Source: Dolichospermum flos-aquae CCAP 1403/13F (GTDB taxonomy: Bacteria > Cyanobacteriota > Cyanobacteriia > Cyanobacteriales > Nostocaceae). Taken from it: a stretch of DNA of 64,000 nucleotides. This document shows, one piece after another, positions 45,428-54,246 of this stretch. Below the pieces are notes generated by a model. It worked only from the letters and a program-made list of their open reading frames with translations, ran no database searches and was not told where the DNA came from. Both the position numbers and the translations under genes were made by a program. The DNA is taken from NCBI RefSeq assembly GCF_012516395.1, contig NZ_CP051206.1, forward strand, positions 4,407,334-4,471,333, in the 5' to 3' direction. Each line of letters starts with the position of its first letter. Within the stretch, counting starts at the first letter, position 1.

Positions 45428-47335
45428 TTATAAGCAACTTTGCTGAGATGGGCGGACTTTCACCCGTACCAGTATAGCTGTAATATTATCATGACCGTTA
45501 TGTTCATTGCCCAATTCAATTAAATTTTGAATACCCGTTTCTAAGTTACTAGCAGAACTTAATAAGGGTTGAAGATGAGTTTGCCAATGAGTTTCTAGAC
45601 AGTCATTATCTGATAAACCATCTGATACCAATACCAGAAGCATATCTTCATTGATCTCAAAGAACGTCACATCAGGATGGAGAGAATCTTCATTGCGTGG
45701 ACCCAGAGCTTGGGTAAGTTGGTAAGCATCTGCACGTCCATAAGCGACACTCGGTTCTATCCCCCTAGCAATTTCTCGTTGACCAACTTCATGATCTACA
45801 GTTATTTGTTCTAGTCCTTGCTTGCGGGTCAGGCAATAAACACGACTATCTCCCACATGAGCAATTGCGGCCTGATTATCCTGAAGTAACAGCATGACCA
45901 AAGTAGTACCCATGCGACCAATACCGGAACGGGCTTCTTTTTGATTAAGCTCATAAATAGCTTGATTAGCTAAATAAACCGCATGACGGATACATTCCCT
46001 CCGAGGTAATTCTGTATTTACCCAGGTTTCTTGGAAGTATTTACGGATAGTCTTCACCGCTAATTCACTGGCTACTTCACCTCCAGCATGACCACCCATA
46101 CCATCACAAAGAATATATAAACCCTGTGCTGTAATCGTGCTATTTCTTGGTAATTCTACCTTGTGAACCTGACTATCAACACAAAAATAGTCTTCATTGT
46201 GATTGCGTTGACGACCAACATCAGTAGATGCTGCATATTCCAAGCTACTTAGCTGCATGGATAGCACCACAGTTGGGGCATCATCAGTCTTGGTTTCCGT
46301 TTCATCACCTAGTTGCAAAATAGTTGAAGAAGCATTGAGTTTTTCCTGAGTAAATATTTCTGCTGTTTTTTCTAACTCCGATAGCGTTCGCGGAGCGTTC
46401 TGGAGGGAACTAGCTCTGCTACAAGCAGTTCGCAATTGTGTCAGAGTTTGAATATTCCCAGATTCTATATCCTCTAATATCTCTACCACACAGCCAAATT
46501 GAGTGCATTGGGATTCTCTAAACAAAATTTGCCACATCTGACCCAAACTTTTAATAGTTAAGAGCTTCTCATTATCAGGATATAACTTTTGTAATACCAA
46601 AGCTTGGTCTTCATCTAACCGCAAATTCGATAACTCCAACAAACTTTGGCGACAATTCACAGCTTCGAGTAACTCCCAAAGTTGAGTCATCTGATCAAAC
46701 CAATGTAAAATTTCCACCGGGCTGATTGTGTCTTTTTGCCAAACATCAAGCAACATAGGATAATTGGATCTATCTGCCAACAAGACTATTTGCAGATGAT
46801 CTTGCTGCCAAGCATCATGAATTTTGGGTATTCCTGGGTGCATCTTCATCTGCAATTCTAGATAAGCTGGCGCTAGATCCGGAATTGTCGTTGTATCGAT
46901 CTTAGTTTCATGCTGAAGCATGGCCCCAATCAGTGATATTTCGTAAGGTTGGCAATCTAGAACCTTGACTTCTCTATAATCCCCAATCACTTGTGGAGAT
47001 TCTAATAAGCGATAACGCTGCTGAGAATCTAAATAAGAATCTAAAACAAATTTGGAAAACGGACTAGAATCACCACTCTCTTCCGCTATATTTTCTAAAT
47101 TTTGGGTGAATTCCGCAGTTTTTGCCATAACAGAAACTACCTGATCTACTGCGTGAGTAATGAGCGCGTACCAAACTGTGCTAGATTCTGCACCACATTT
47201 ATAACAATACTGTGCATCTAAAGCTATATCGGCACTGCATTCAGAGCAGATTTTATGAGCTAAGGATGTACCACAGCTTTGACAAAACTTATTACTATCA
47301 GGGTTTTCAAATTTACACTGGGGGCAAATCAGCAT
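45428..47335 (-). CDS. PP2C-type protein phosphatase with zinc ribbons
   Basis: A 635-residue protein. Two zinc ribbons open it (CPQCKFENPDSNKFCQSCG and CSECSADIALDAQYCYKCG). A middle region of about 80-300 resembles a degenerate kinase-like domain (HPGIPKIHDAWQQD) without catalytic motifs. The PP2C domain from about 370 has TDVGRQRNHNEDYFCVD, LCDGMGGHAGGEVASELAV, VLVSDGLSDND and GHDNITAILVRV, covering the metal-binding Asp residues. Residues about 300-319 (CSRASSLQNAPRT) are encoded by a repeat element inserted in frame. It is encoded just before an FHA-kinase. Confidence 0.87.
   Translation of the reverse strand: MLICPQCKFENPDSNKFCQSCGTSLAHKICSECSADIALDAQYCYKCGAESSTVWYALITHAVDQVVSVMAKTAEFTQNLENIAEESGDSSPFSKFVLDSYLDSQQRYRLLESPQVIGDYREVKVLDCQPYEISLIGAMLQHETKIDTTTIPDLAPAYLELQMKMHPGIPKIHDAWQQDHLQIVLLADRSNYPMLLDVWQKDTISPVEILHWFDQMTQLWELLEAVNCRQSLLELSNLRLDEDQALVLQKLYPDNEKLLTIKSLGQMWQILFRESQCTQFGCVVEILEDIESGNIQTLTQLRTACSRASSLQNAPRTLSELEKTAEIFTQEKLNASSTILQLGDETETKTDDAPTVVLSMQLSSLEYAASTDVGRQRNHNEDYFCVDSQVHKVELPRNSTITAQGLYILCDGMGGHAGGEVASELAVKTIRKYFQETWVNTELPRRECIRHAVYLANQAIYELNQKEARSGIGRMGTTLVMLLLQDNQAAIAHVGDSRVYCLTRKQGLEQITVDHEVGQREIARGIEPSVAYGRADAYQLTQALGPRNEDSLHPDVTFFEINEDMLLVLVSDGLSDNDCLETHWQTHLQPLLSSASNLETGIQNLIELGNEHNGHDNITAILVRVKVRPSQQSCL
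46379..46435. repeat. Small dispersed repeat inside the PP2C gene
   Basis: GATAGCGTTCGCGGAGCGTT...GGAGGGAACTAGC matches the intergenic module at 42187, and the adjoining CTGCTACAAGCAGTTCGC matches modules at 37900 and 39504. It lies in frame within the linker before the PP2C domain. Confidence 0.8.
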
Positions 47336-47490
47336 AGTGGGAGTTCCTTGATTTTCCTGCTAAGGTGCTTTCAGTCTCTCTAGCCACGAACATTCCAACG
47401 GGACAGAATTAAATGACTAAAATTATGTAACTTGAGAATTAAGTGGTATTGTTAACACTCTTTTGTATACTGGTATTACAGTCCCTTAAT

Positions 47491-48075
47491 CTATCTTTCC
47501 GGTGAATGATTTAATCTTGTGACTTCTAAGGAAGTGAGTTCTCGCCATTGTCCTGGTGATAAATCATCTAATTGAATATTACCAATACTTATTCTGATTA
47601 ACCGCAAAGTCGGAAAACCCACAGCAGCCGTCATGCGACGGACTTGGCGGTTTTTACCTTCAGTTAGGGTCATTTCTAGCCAAGCAGTGGGAATACTTTT
47701 GCGAAATCTAATCGGTGGAATGCGTTGGACTACGGATGGTTCTTCTAACAATAACCTAACTTGAGCAGGACGAGTCCGGTAATCTTGAATTTCTACCCCA
47801 CTTTGTAGCTGATTAATTGCATTAATATCAGGAATAGGTTCCACCTGCGCCCAATAGGTACGTTGATGACAAAAACGCGGATGTGCTAGACGATGCTGTA
47901 ACTGTCCATCATTTGTTAACAACAGCAACCCCTCACTATCCCAATCTAAACGCCCCACAGCATAGACATCGGGAACATCTATATACTCTTTCAGAGTGAT
48001 ATGTTTGGGACTTTCTTGGGTAAATTGGCTCAAAACCCCATAGGGCTTGTGAAAAATAATATACCGATTATTCAT
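47491..48075 (-). CDS. rRNA pseudouridine synthase (RsuA/RluB/E/F family)
   Basis: A 194-residue enzyme lacking an S4 domain. It contains [20 protein letters not shown], the catalytic Asp in [20 protein letters not shown], and [20 protein letters not shown]. Length is closest to RluE. The exact rRNA position is not deducible. Confidence 0.87.
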   Translation of the reverse strand: MNNRYIIFHKPYGVLSQFTQESPKHITLKEYIDVPDVYAVGRLDWDSEGLLLLTNDGQLQHRLAHPRFCHQRTYWAQVEPIPDINAINQLQSGVEIQDYRTRPAQVRLLLEEPSVVQRIPPIRFRKSIPTAWLEMTLTEGKNRQVRRMTAAVGFPTLRLIRISIGNIQLDDLSPGQWRELTSLEVTRLNHSPER

Positions 48076-48148
48076 AAAATAGGTAGGGGCAACCCCCTGT
48101 GGTTGCCCAAAGTCAGGAAGAAGAACAAAGAATTAATAAACATCAATT

Positions 48149-49012
48149 ATGACAATTAGCAAAATCAGCCGCAGATCCTTTTTATTCCTTGGTGGTGCAA
48201 CCTTAGCACAAGGATTAACCTTAACATTACCTAGTTATGCCCAAACTGTACAGGTAAACAAAAGTCAAATTAATGGTATTCCTTTTTATCAAACCATAGT
48301 TGACCTCACAGATCCAAAAACCTTTATCACCATGGGTTTAGCCAAAAATGCCGCTTTTGCGAATACCATTCAAAAAACCAGTGGTGATGAAGAATTTAGT
48401 AAATTAGTGGCGCGTTATAAGGCTGCCGTAGTTGCTAACGGCACATTTTTTGCCAAAAATCCCCAAAAAACGGTTATGGGTAACATGGTAGCCGGGGGAA
48501 AATTTGTGAAATACAGTCGTTGGGAAAACTTTGGGACTACTTTGGGATTAGGAGTCGGTAATAAACCAGAAATGGTGACAGCCAGAATAGACGGCAAACC
48601 AGAATGGAATAAACATTGGTTTTCCCTAACTTGTGGACCAAGATTATTGCGACAAGGGGAAATCCGGTTAAACCCCAGGATTGAAGGTTTTAAAGATCCT
48701 GCTGTTTTAGGTAATAGCGCCCGAACAGCAATTGGTTTTACCCAGGACGGCACAAAACTGATTTTAGCCAATTTTGAAATCAACCTCACTTTACAACAAG
48801 AAGCGGAGGCAATGAAAGCGATTGGTTGTTATGAAGCTATGAATTTAGATGGTGGAGCATCTAGAGCCTTAGCCAACAAGACTAATATTATAGTTCCTGC
48901 CGGTAGACCTTTGACTAATGTAATTGTCATTTATGATGTCACCAATCCTGCCCCAACGGCCTTGCAACAGGCATGGCTGAAGTTTCAACAAGGGGAACGT
49001 CCTGCTTCGTAA
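48149..49012 (+). CDS. Tat-exported phosphodiester glycosidase (NAGPA/DUF2233) family protein
   Basis: A 287-residue protein with a twin-arginine signal (SRRSFLFLGGATLAQGLTLT). The mature domain matches the NAGPA family: NGTFFAKNPQKTVMGNMVAG, RTAIGFTQDGTKLILANFEI and CYEAMNLDGGASRALANKTN. The NLDGGASR motif is the family hallmark. It probably acts on periplasmic glycans; the substrate is unknown. Confidence 0.85.
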   Translation: MTISKISRRSFLFLGGATLAQGLTLTLPSYAQTVQVNKSQINGIPFYQTIVDLTDPKTFITMGLAKNAAFANTIQKTSGDEEFSKLVARYKAAVVANGTFFAKNPQKTVMGNMVAGGKFVKYSRWENFGTTLGLGVGNKPEMVTARIDGKPEWNKHWFSLTCGPRLLRQGEIRLNPRIEGFKDPAVLGNSARTAIGFTQDGTKLILANFEINLTLQQEAEAMKAIGCYEAMNLDGGASRALANKTNIIVPAGRPLTNVIVIYDVTNPAPTALQQAWLKFQQGERPAS

Positions 49013-49278
49013 ATAATTGACAATTACCAAGCCCCTTATTACGGAGTAAGGGGTATCATTTTTAATTTTTAATTCTTAATTTTTAATTCCCGACAGGGTT
49101 TGACGGCAAATACGACTATAAAGTTACGGTTCACCCCAATTCCTGAAAGTATTAATTACCATACATTAGTCAATGTGAAAGCACATAAATCCATGAACCC
49201 ACTAGACATAATTTATAAAATTCACCGTTCCCTTAACGGTTCGGTAAACCACCCTTCATGGAATACCACTGAGTTTAT
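49013..49278. other. Spacer before the orphan omega RNA
   Basis: It starts with a likely hairpin, CAAGCCCCTTATTACGGAGT-AAGGGGT (about 49029-49055), then TTTTTAAT heptamers (49060-49090), then unassigned sequence. The last ~16 nt before 49279 would be the guide of the RNA that follows. Confidence 0.45.
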
Positions 49279-49515
49279 GTCAGTAACCCAGCCCTAAAGG
49301 GACTGAGCTTGCAAAAGTAATCAAGCAAGCTGTACTGACCAGTCTAAGTCTTCACTGACTACGTTTTTTGAGTCACGACACCGGGCGAATGCGTAGCTAG
49401 TTCCCTGCTCTGTCGCTTGTGATTAAACAGTTTCAAGGTCACTGAAACAGTGTTGCAAGCCTAACAAGCTCTTAAAACATTGACGAAGCTAACATTACCC
49501 CAGAAATGGGAGGCT
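49279..49515 (+). ncRNA. Orphan omega RNA (HEARO RNA) with no iscB
   Basis: This ~237-nt stretch matches the omega RNA at 16248-16484 along its length: outer stem GTCAGTA (49279-49285) with TACTGAC (49333-49339), shared blocks TTTGAGTCACGACACC, GCTAGTTCCC, CACTGAAACAGTG, CCTAACAAGCTCTTA and CGAAGCTAACATTACCC. Differences preserve pairing: the GGC/GCC hairpin stem becomes CCC/GGG, and the 9-bp stem becomes GCTTGTGAT/GTTGCAAGC. No iscB follows; only a 15-codon frame (49533-49580) lies before dnaK, whose start is 129 bp beyond the RNA end. It could be a trans-acting guide RNA or the trace of a deleted element. Confidence 0.82.
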
Positions 49516-49643
49516 CTTCGGAGCAATACGTTATGCGTACAGAGTTGGGAAATTTGAATCGGTTTGTTATTGACATTTAGTTAATGCAATTTTATATTCT
49601 CTCTGAGTTCATTTAGTAATTTTATACGGAGCAAACACCCAAA

Positions 49644-51551
49644 ATGGCAAAGGTAGTTGGAATTGATTTAGGTACGACAAACTCCTGCGTGGCAGTAATG
49701 GAAGGTGGTAAACCCACCGTTATCGCTAATGCAGAAGGTTTTCGGACAACACCCTCAGTAGTTGCGTTTGCCAAAAATGGCGACAATTTAGTTGGTCAAA
49801 TCGCTAAACGCCAAGCGGTAATGAACCCCGAAAATACTTTTTATTCTGTAAAACGCTTTATCGGTCGTCGTTTTGAAGAGATTACCAATGAAGCTACAGA
49901 AGTTTCTTATAAAGTTCTCAGTAGCGGCGGTAACGTTAAAGTAGATTCTCCCGGTGCTGGTAAACAATTTGCACCTGAAGAAATTTCTGCGAAGGTTCTT
50001 CGCAAATTAGTGGAAGATGCTAGTAAATACCTGGGTGAAACCGTTACCCAAGCTGTAATTACCGTTCCTGCTTACTTCAACGACTCCCAACGTCAAGCCA
50101 CAAAAGACGCGGGAAAAATCGCTGGTATTGACGTTCTCCGCATTATCAACGAACCTACCGCTGCTTCCTTAGCTTATGGTTTTGATAAAAAGAGCAATGA
50201 AACTATCCTCGTATTTGACTTGGGTGGTGGTACTTTCGACGTATCTGTTCTGGAAGTAGGTGATGGTGTATTTGAAGTATTATCAACATCTGGGGATACT
50301 CACCTGGGTGGTGACGACTTTGATAAAAAAATCGTTGATTTCTTGGCGGAAAAGTTCAAAAAAGACGAAGGGATTGACCTGCGTAAAGACAAACAAGCTT
50401 TACAACGTCTGACTGAAGCCGCTGAAAAAGCCAAAATTGAACTTTCTAGCGTTAGCCAGGCAGAAATTAACCTGCCATTTATTACCGCTACCCAGGACGG
50501 ACCAAAGCATTTAGATACAACTCTGACTCGCGCCACTTTTGAAGAACTCTGTTCTGATTTAATTGACCGTTGCCGCATTCCTGTGGAAGATGCGCTCAAA
50601 GGTGCGAAGTTAAATAAGACCAATATTGACGAAGTTGTTCTCGTTGGTGGTTCTACTCGGATTCCCGCTGTTCAAGATGTGGTTAAACGGGTGTTAGGTA
50701 AAGAACCTAACCAAACTGTTAACCCTGATGAAGTGGTAGCTGTTGGTGCTGCTATTCAAGCGGGTGTTTTAGCTGGTGATGTTACAGGTATCTTGTTGTT
50801 AGACGTAACACCATTATCCTTGGGTGTAGAAACCTTGGGTGGGGTAATGACTAAGATTATTCCTCGCAACACTACAATTCCTACCAAAAAATCAGAAGTG
50901 TTCTCTACTGCGGTGGACGGACAAGGTAATGTGGAAATTCACGTTCTCCAAGGTGAGAGAGAATTTGCCAATGATAATAAGAGTTTAGGAACTTTCCGTT
51001 TGGATGGTATTCCTCCTGCTCCCCGTGGTGTTCCCCAAATTGAAGTGACTTTTGATATTGACGCTAACGGTATTCTCAACGTTGCGGCTAAGGATAAGGG
51101 AACTGGTAAGGAACAATCTATTAGTATCACTGGTGCTTCTACTCTGGATAAGAATGATGTAGAACGCATGGTGAGAGAAGCTGAACAAAACGCTTCTTCT
51201 GATAAGGAACGTCGTGAGAAAATTGAACGCAAAAACCAAGCTGATTCTTTAGCTTATCAAGCTGAAAAGCAGTTGGAAGAGTTGGGTGATAAAGTCCCCG
51301 CTGCTGATAAGACTAAGGTTGAAGGTTTGGTCAAGGAAGTAAAAGAAGCAGTTGCGAAAGAAGATGATGCTCAAATCCAGAAGTTAATGCCAGAACTGCA
51401 ACAAGCTCTGTTTGCTATTGGTAGCAATATCTATCAACAAGCTGGTGATGCTGCTGGCGCTGCTGGTGCTGAACCTCATGCTGGTGGTTCTACTCCTCCT
51501 TCTGGCAGTGGTGATGATGTCATTGATGCTGATTTCACTGAAAGCAAGTAG
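49644..51551 (+). CDS. dnaK: Chaperone protein DnaK
   Basis: A 635-residue Hsp70: [20 protein letters not shown], the ATPase motif [36 protein letters not shown], the linker/substrate domain [20 protein letters not shown], and an acidic C-terminus ending [12 protein letters not shown]. Its upstream region contains the orphan omega RNA on the same strand; a shared transcript is possible. Cyanobacteria hold several dnaK genes; this length and tail fit the DnaK2 group, which I note without assigning. Confidence 0.95.
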   Translation: MAKVVGIDLGTTNSCVAVMEGGKPTVIANAEGFRTTPSVVAFAKNGDNLVGQIAKRQAVMNPENTFYSVKRFIGRRFEEITNEATEVSYKVLSSGGNVKVDSPGAGKQFAPEEISAKVLRKLVEDASKYLGETVTQAVITVPAYFNDSQRQATKDAGKIAGIDVLRIINEPTAASLAYGFDKKSNETILVFDLGGGTFDVSVLEVGDGVFEVLSTSGDTHLGGDDFDKKIVDFLAEKFKKDEGIDLRKDKQALQRLTEAAEKAKIELSSVSQAEINLPFITATQDGPKHLDTTLTRATFEELCSDLIDRCRIPVEDALKGAKLNKTNIDEVVLVGGSTRIPAVQDVVKRVLGKEPNQTVNPDEVVAVGAAIQAGVLAGDVTGILLLDVTPLSLGVETLGGVMTKIIPRNTTIPTKKSEVFSTAVDGQGNVEIHVLQGEREFANDNKSLGTFRLDGIPPAPRGVPQIEVTFDIDANGILNVAAKDKGTGKEQSISITGASTLDKNDVERMVREAEQNASSDKERREKIERKNQADSLAYQAEKQLEELGDKVPAADKTKVEGLVKEVKEAVAKEDDAQIQKLMPELQQALFAIGSNIYQQAGDAAGAAGAEPHAGGSTPPSGSGDDVIDADFTESK

Positions 51552-51589
51552 TTTCACAAAGGGCGGGGAATTCCTGCCCTTATTTGATT

Positions 51590-51627
51590 AATACCCACCT
51601 AGCGCAATCACTGGATGGGTATTTTTT
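51590..51627 (+). terminator. Rho-independent terminator after dnaK
   Basis: AATACCCA and TGGGTATT form an 8-bp stem followed by a T-run. A second possible hairpin, GGGCGGGG...CCTGCCC, precedes it at about 51560-51580. Confidence 0.8.
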
Positions 51628-52054
51628 ATGGTAGTTAAATTATTTATGGCGAGAAAGTTCTTCCTTATCAATTTCATGATAACAAATTTAAAAGCAAATG
51701 TCAACCCTCTTGATCTCCATTTTTAGAGATTTTTCCACTCTTCTAAACTCGATTTAGCTTGATGAATTACAATAGTATACGGAAAATAAACTCCATCCAT
51801 CTTGAAAACTTGAGTTTGCGCCATAGAAAAACTATAGGTTTCAACTTGGACGGGGTTTAGTTGTCAAATACTTGGCAAATAGAAAATCATCTGCTATATT
51901 GAACTCATACCCAAAAACCTAATCCCCTAATCCCCTGTCCCTACGGGGATGTAGAGACGTTCCTCGGAGCGTCTCTACTCTTTTGTGTTGATATTGCAGT
52001 AGAAATTGAAGAGAAAGGAAAAGATTCTTTCCTATATCTTCAGTCAGTTCCTAA
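51628..52054. other. dnaK-gatC intergenic region
   Basis: About 430 bp with no supported gene. Near 51945-51985 a hairpin-forming repeat ACGGGGATGTAGAGACGTTC...GCGTCTCTAC occurs, a common cyanobacterial dispersed palindrome. Confidence 0.5.
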
Positions 52055-52345
52055 CTAATCAGCATTAAGAATTTTGGGAACTCGGAAAAAATCACCTTCC
52101 TGTTGAGGCGCACTGCTGAGGATTGCTTCTCTGTCAGGACAGGGTTGCAAAATATCTTCTCTAGTAATATTGCTAACATCAATAGCTCTGGTTGTCGGTA
52201 TTACATTGGTGACATCCAGTTGATTGAGTTGTTCTATATAATCCAGAATACTACCCAGTTGAGTAGTAAATTGTGCTTCTTCATCTGCTGTTAATTCTAA
52301 ACGAGCGAGATTAGCAACTTTACGAACTTGTTCACTATCAATCAT
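52055..52345 (-). CDS. gatC: Glutamyl-tRNA(Gln) amidotransferase subunit C
   Basis: A 96-residue protein: VRKVANLARLELTADEEAQF, TQLGSILDYIEQLNQLDVTN and DILQPCPDREAIL. It stabilises the GatCAB complex that makes Gln-tRNA by transamidation. Heptamer repeats lie just upstream. Confidence 0.93.
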   Translation of the reverse strand: MIDSEQVRKVANLARLELTADEEAQFTTQLGSILDYIEQLNQLDVTNVIPTTRAIDVSNITREDILQPCPDREAILSSAPQQEGDFFRVPKILNAD

Positions 52346-52348
52346 AAT

Positions 52349-52391
52349 TTGTCAGTTGTCAGTTGTCAGTTGTTAGTTGTTAGTTGTCAGG
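52349..52391. repeat. Heptameric repeats (TTGTCAG/TTGTTAG)
   Basis: Six tandem 7-bp units between gatC and ycf3, matching the runs at 25163 and 30731. Confidence 0.8.
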
Positions 52392-52420
52392 TAAAATTGT
52401 ATAACCGACTAATGGCTAAG

Positions 52421-52942
52421 TTAAAAGAATATGTCAATTTGCGATCGCCCGGTGGTTTTGATCCAGTTTTGAGCTTCAATATAGTTATTGGGAGCCATGC
52501 GAATTGCTCTAATCCAATAATCTGCCGCTTGATCAAACAATGCCTCTCCACCGTCATGATCTCCGGTTTCCTTAGCCCTTTCACCTTGAAAATGATAAAT
52601 CACCGCAATATTATTCAAGGCTTGGGGTAATTGTGGATTTAACTCAATGGCCTGATGATAATACTCTAAAGCCTTATCATGATCGCCGTTACTGGCATAA
52701 ATTAAGCCCGTATTATAGAGAATATAACTCCGATCATTGGAGTCTTCTTCCATTTCTAAGGCTTCTTTATAGTAGTCTAGAGCTTCAGCGTATTCGCCTT
52801 CTGCCTGTGCGGACATCCCATCTCGGTAATAAACAAAGGCCTCTTTAGCTTTTTTGTTGGTTGGCAATATCTTGAGGATGATATCTGCCATCACGGTAAA
52901 GGATTTGTCAACAAAGTTATCGTTTTTCTGTGTTCTTGGCAT
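52421..52942 (-). CDS. ycf3: Photosystem I assembly protein Ycf3
   Basis: A 173-residue TPR protein essential for photosystem I assembly in thylakoids. Seen are [80 protein letters not shown] and the C-terminal [20 protein letters not shown]. Length is the family norm. Confidence 0.95.
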   Translation of the reverse strand: MPRTQKNDNFVDKSFTVMADIILKILPTNKKAKEAFVYYRDGMSAQAEGEYAEALDYYKEALEMEEDSNDRSYILYNTGLIYASNGDHDKALEYYHQAIELNPQLPQALNNIAVIYHFQGERAKETGDHDGGEALFDQAADYWIRAIRMAPNNYIEAQNWIKTTGRSQIDIFF

Positions 52943-53245
52943 ATTTGTCTCTATGGTTTCTTCATTGCAGCATACCGCTAATTTAACTAATTTTTGGGGG
53001 TTTGAGTTATTGCAAATTAATATGAAGCTGCATGAAGTAAGATTTCCAGAATTATTTATCGCAGATAAACGCAGATAAACGCAGATGAATTCATGGATTT
53101 ACAAGATCCCCGACTTCTTTAAGAAGTCGGGGATCTGAACTCTTACAATTTTGAATTGTTTTGTTTCCATTTCCGAAATGAAGGTAAATACTATTGTATA
53201 AACAAGTTAAGTTAACTATTGCACACAAGCCACACCCCAGCCGCG
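52943..53245. other. ycf3-ABC transporter intergenic region
   Basis: A ~300-bp spacer between divergent genes. It contains a 33-bp palindrome (53104-53136) and, before it, the CGCAGATAAACGCAGATAAA repeat (about 53065-53085). No ORF. Confidence 0.6.
53104..53136. repeat. 33-bp perfect palindrome
   Basis: Arms AGATCCCCGACTTCTT and AAGAAGTCGGGGATCT around one base; identical to the palindrome at 26173-26205 except for the centre (T here, G there). Confidence 0.9.
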
Positions 53246-54196
53246 ATGGTAAAAGAAATAGCAATTCGCACCACTGGACTAACGAAGCAATTTGAAAAAC
53301 ACATTGCTGTCAATGATGTTGACTTAGAAATCCAAGTGGGTGAAGTTTACGGATTAATTGGTCCCAATGGAGCGGGTAAAACCACCCTAATTCGGATGTT
53401 AGCTACTGCGGAAGAACCGACTACTGGTGAGATTTATATTAATGGAGATCGACTTCTGCGAGATCAAAGCAATCTCAAACTTAAACGTCGTCTTGGTTAT
53501 TTACCTGATGACTACCCACTTTATGAAGATTTGACAGTTTGGGATTATTTAGATTATTTTGCCCGACTGTATCGCTTGCAAGGAAAGCACCGTACCCAAC
53601 GTCTGCACGAAGTTTTAGAACTCATTCAACTGGGTAATAAACGTCATAGCATGATTTCTACCCTCTCACGGGGGATGAAACAGCGGTTAAGTTTAGCCCG
53701 CACCATTATCCATGAACCAATTTTACTGCTTTTAGATGAACCTGTTTCTGGACTTGATCCCATTGCGCGGATGCAGTTTCGGGAAATTATTAAAGCTTTG
53801 CAAGCAGCAGGAATGACAATTTTAATTTCTTCCCACGTTCTCAGCGATTTAGCCGAGTTATGTACATCTGTGGGAATTATGGAATTAGGTTTTTTGGTGG
53901 AAAGTTCTTCACTTAAACATCTTTATCAACGTCTTTCTCAACAGCAGATTTTTATCTCCACTTTGGGCAATATAGATATATTGGTGAGTGAACTAAAAAA
54001 TCATCCTTTAGTGGAAGAATGGGAGGTAATACCGAGTAAAAATGGCGTGCGAGTGAATTTTTTAGGTAAACCAGAAGATTCTGCCGATTTATTGCGATCG
54101 CTTGTGAATGCAAAAATTCCCATAACAGAATTTCATTGTACCCAAGAAGACCTAGAAACTATTTTCCTCAAATTAGGTCATAAACAAGCATCATAG
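53246..54196 (+). CDS. ABC transporter ATP-binding protein
   Basis: An ATPase of about 316 residues from ATG 53246 (325 from TTG 53219). Walker A GPNGAGKTT, signature LSRGMKQRLSLARTI, Walker B ILLLLDEPVSGLD and the switch His (ISSHVLSD) are present. The C-terminal ~90 residues follow the ABC-2 gliding/exporter pattern. It precedes the permease gene by 50 bp. Confidence 0.88.
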   Translation: MVKEIAIRTTGLTKQFEKHIAVNDVDLEIQVGEVYGLIGPNGAGKTTLIRMLATAEEPTTGEIYINGDRLLRDQSNLKLKRRLGYLPDDYPLYEDLTVWDYLDYFARLYRLQGKHRTQRLHEVLELIQLGNKRHSMISTLSRGMKQRLSLARTIIHEPILLLLDEPVSGLDPIARMQFREIIKALQAAGMTILISSHVLSDLAELCTSVGIMELGFLVESSSLKHLYQRLSQQQIFISTLGNIDILVSELKNHPLVEEWEVIPSKNGVRVNFLGKPEDSADLLRSLVNAKIPITEFHCTQEDLETIFLKLGHKQAS

Positions 54197-54246
54197 ACAA
54201 TTAAAAATTAAGAATTAAAAATTAAAAAACTTTGGAGGTATTGACG

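Noticed and set aside
49100-49297. 65-codon frame before the orphan omega RNA
   Set aside because: It starts at TTG without a ribosome-binding site, lacks recognisable homology and ends inside the RNA scaffold.
49533-49580. 15-codon frame after the orphan omega RNA as an iscB remnant
   Set aside because: Too short and without similarity to the IscB N-terminus beyond a generic FVID; left as unassigned.
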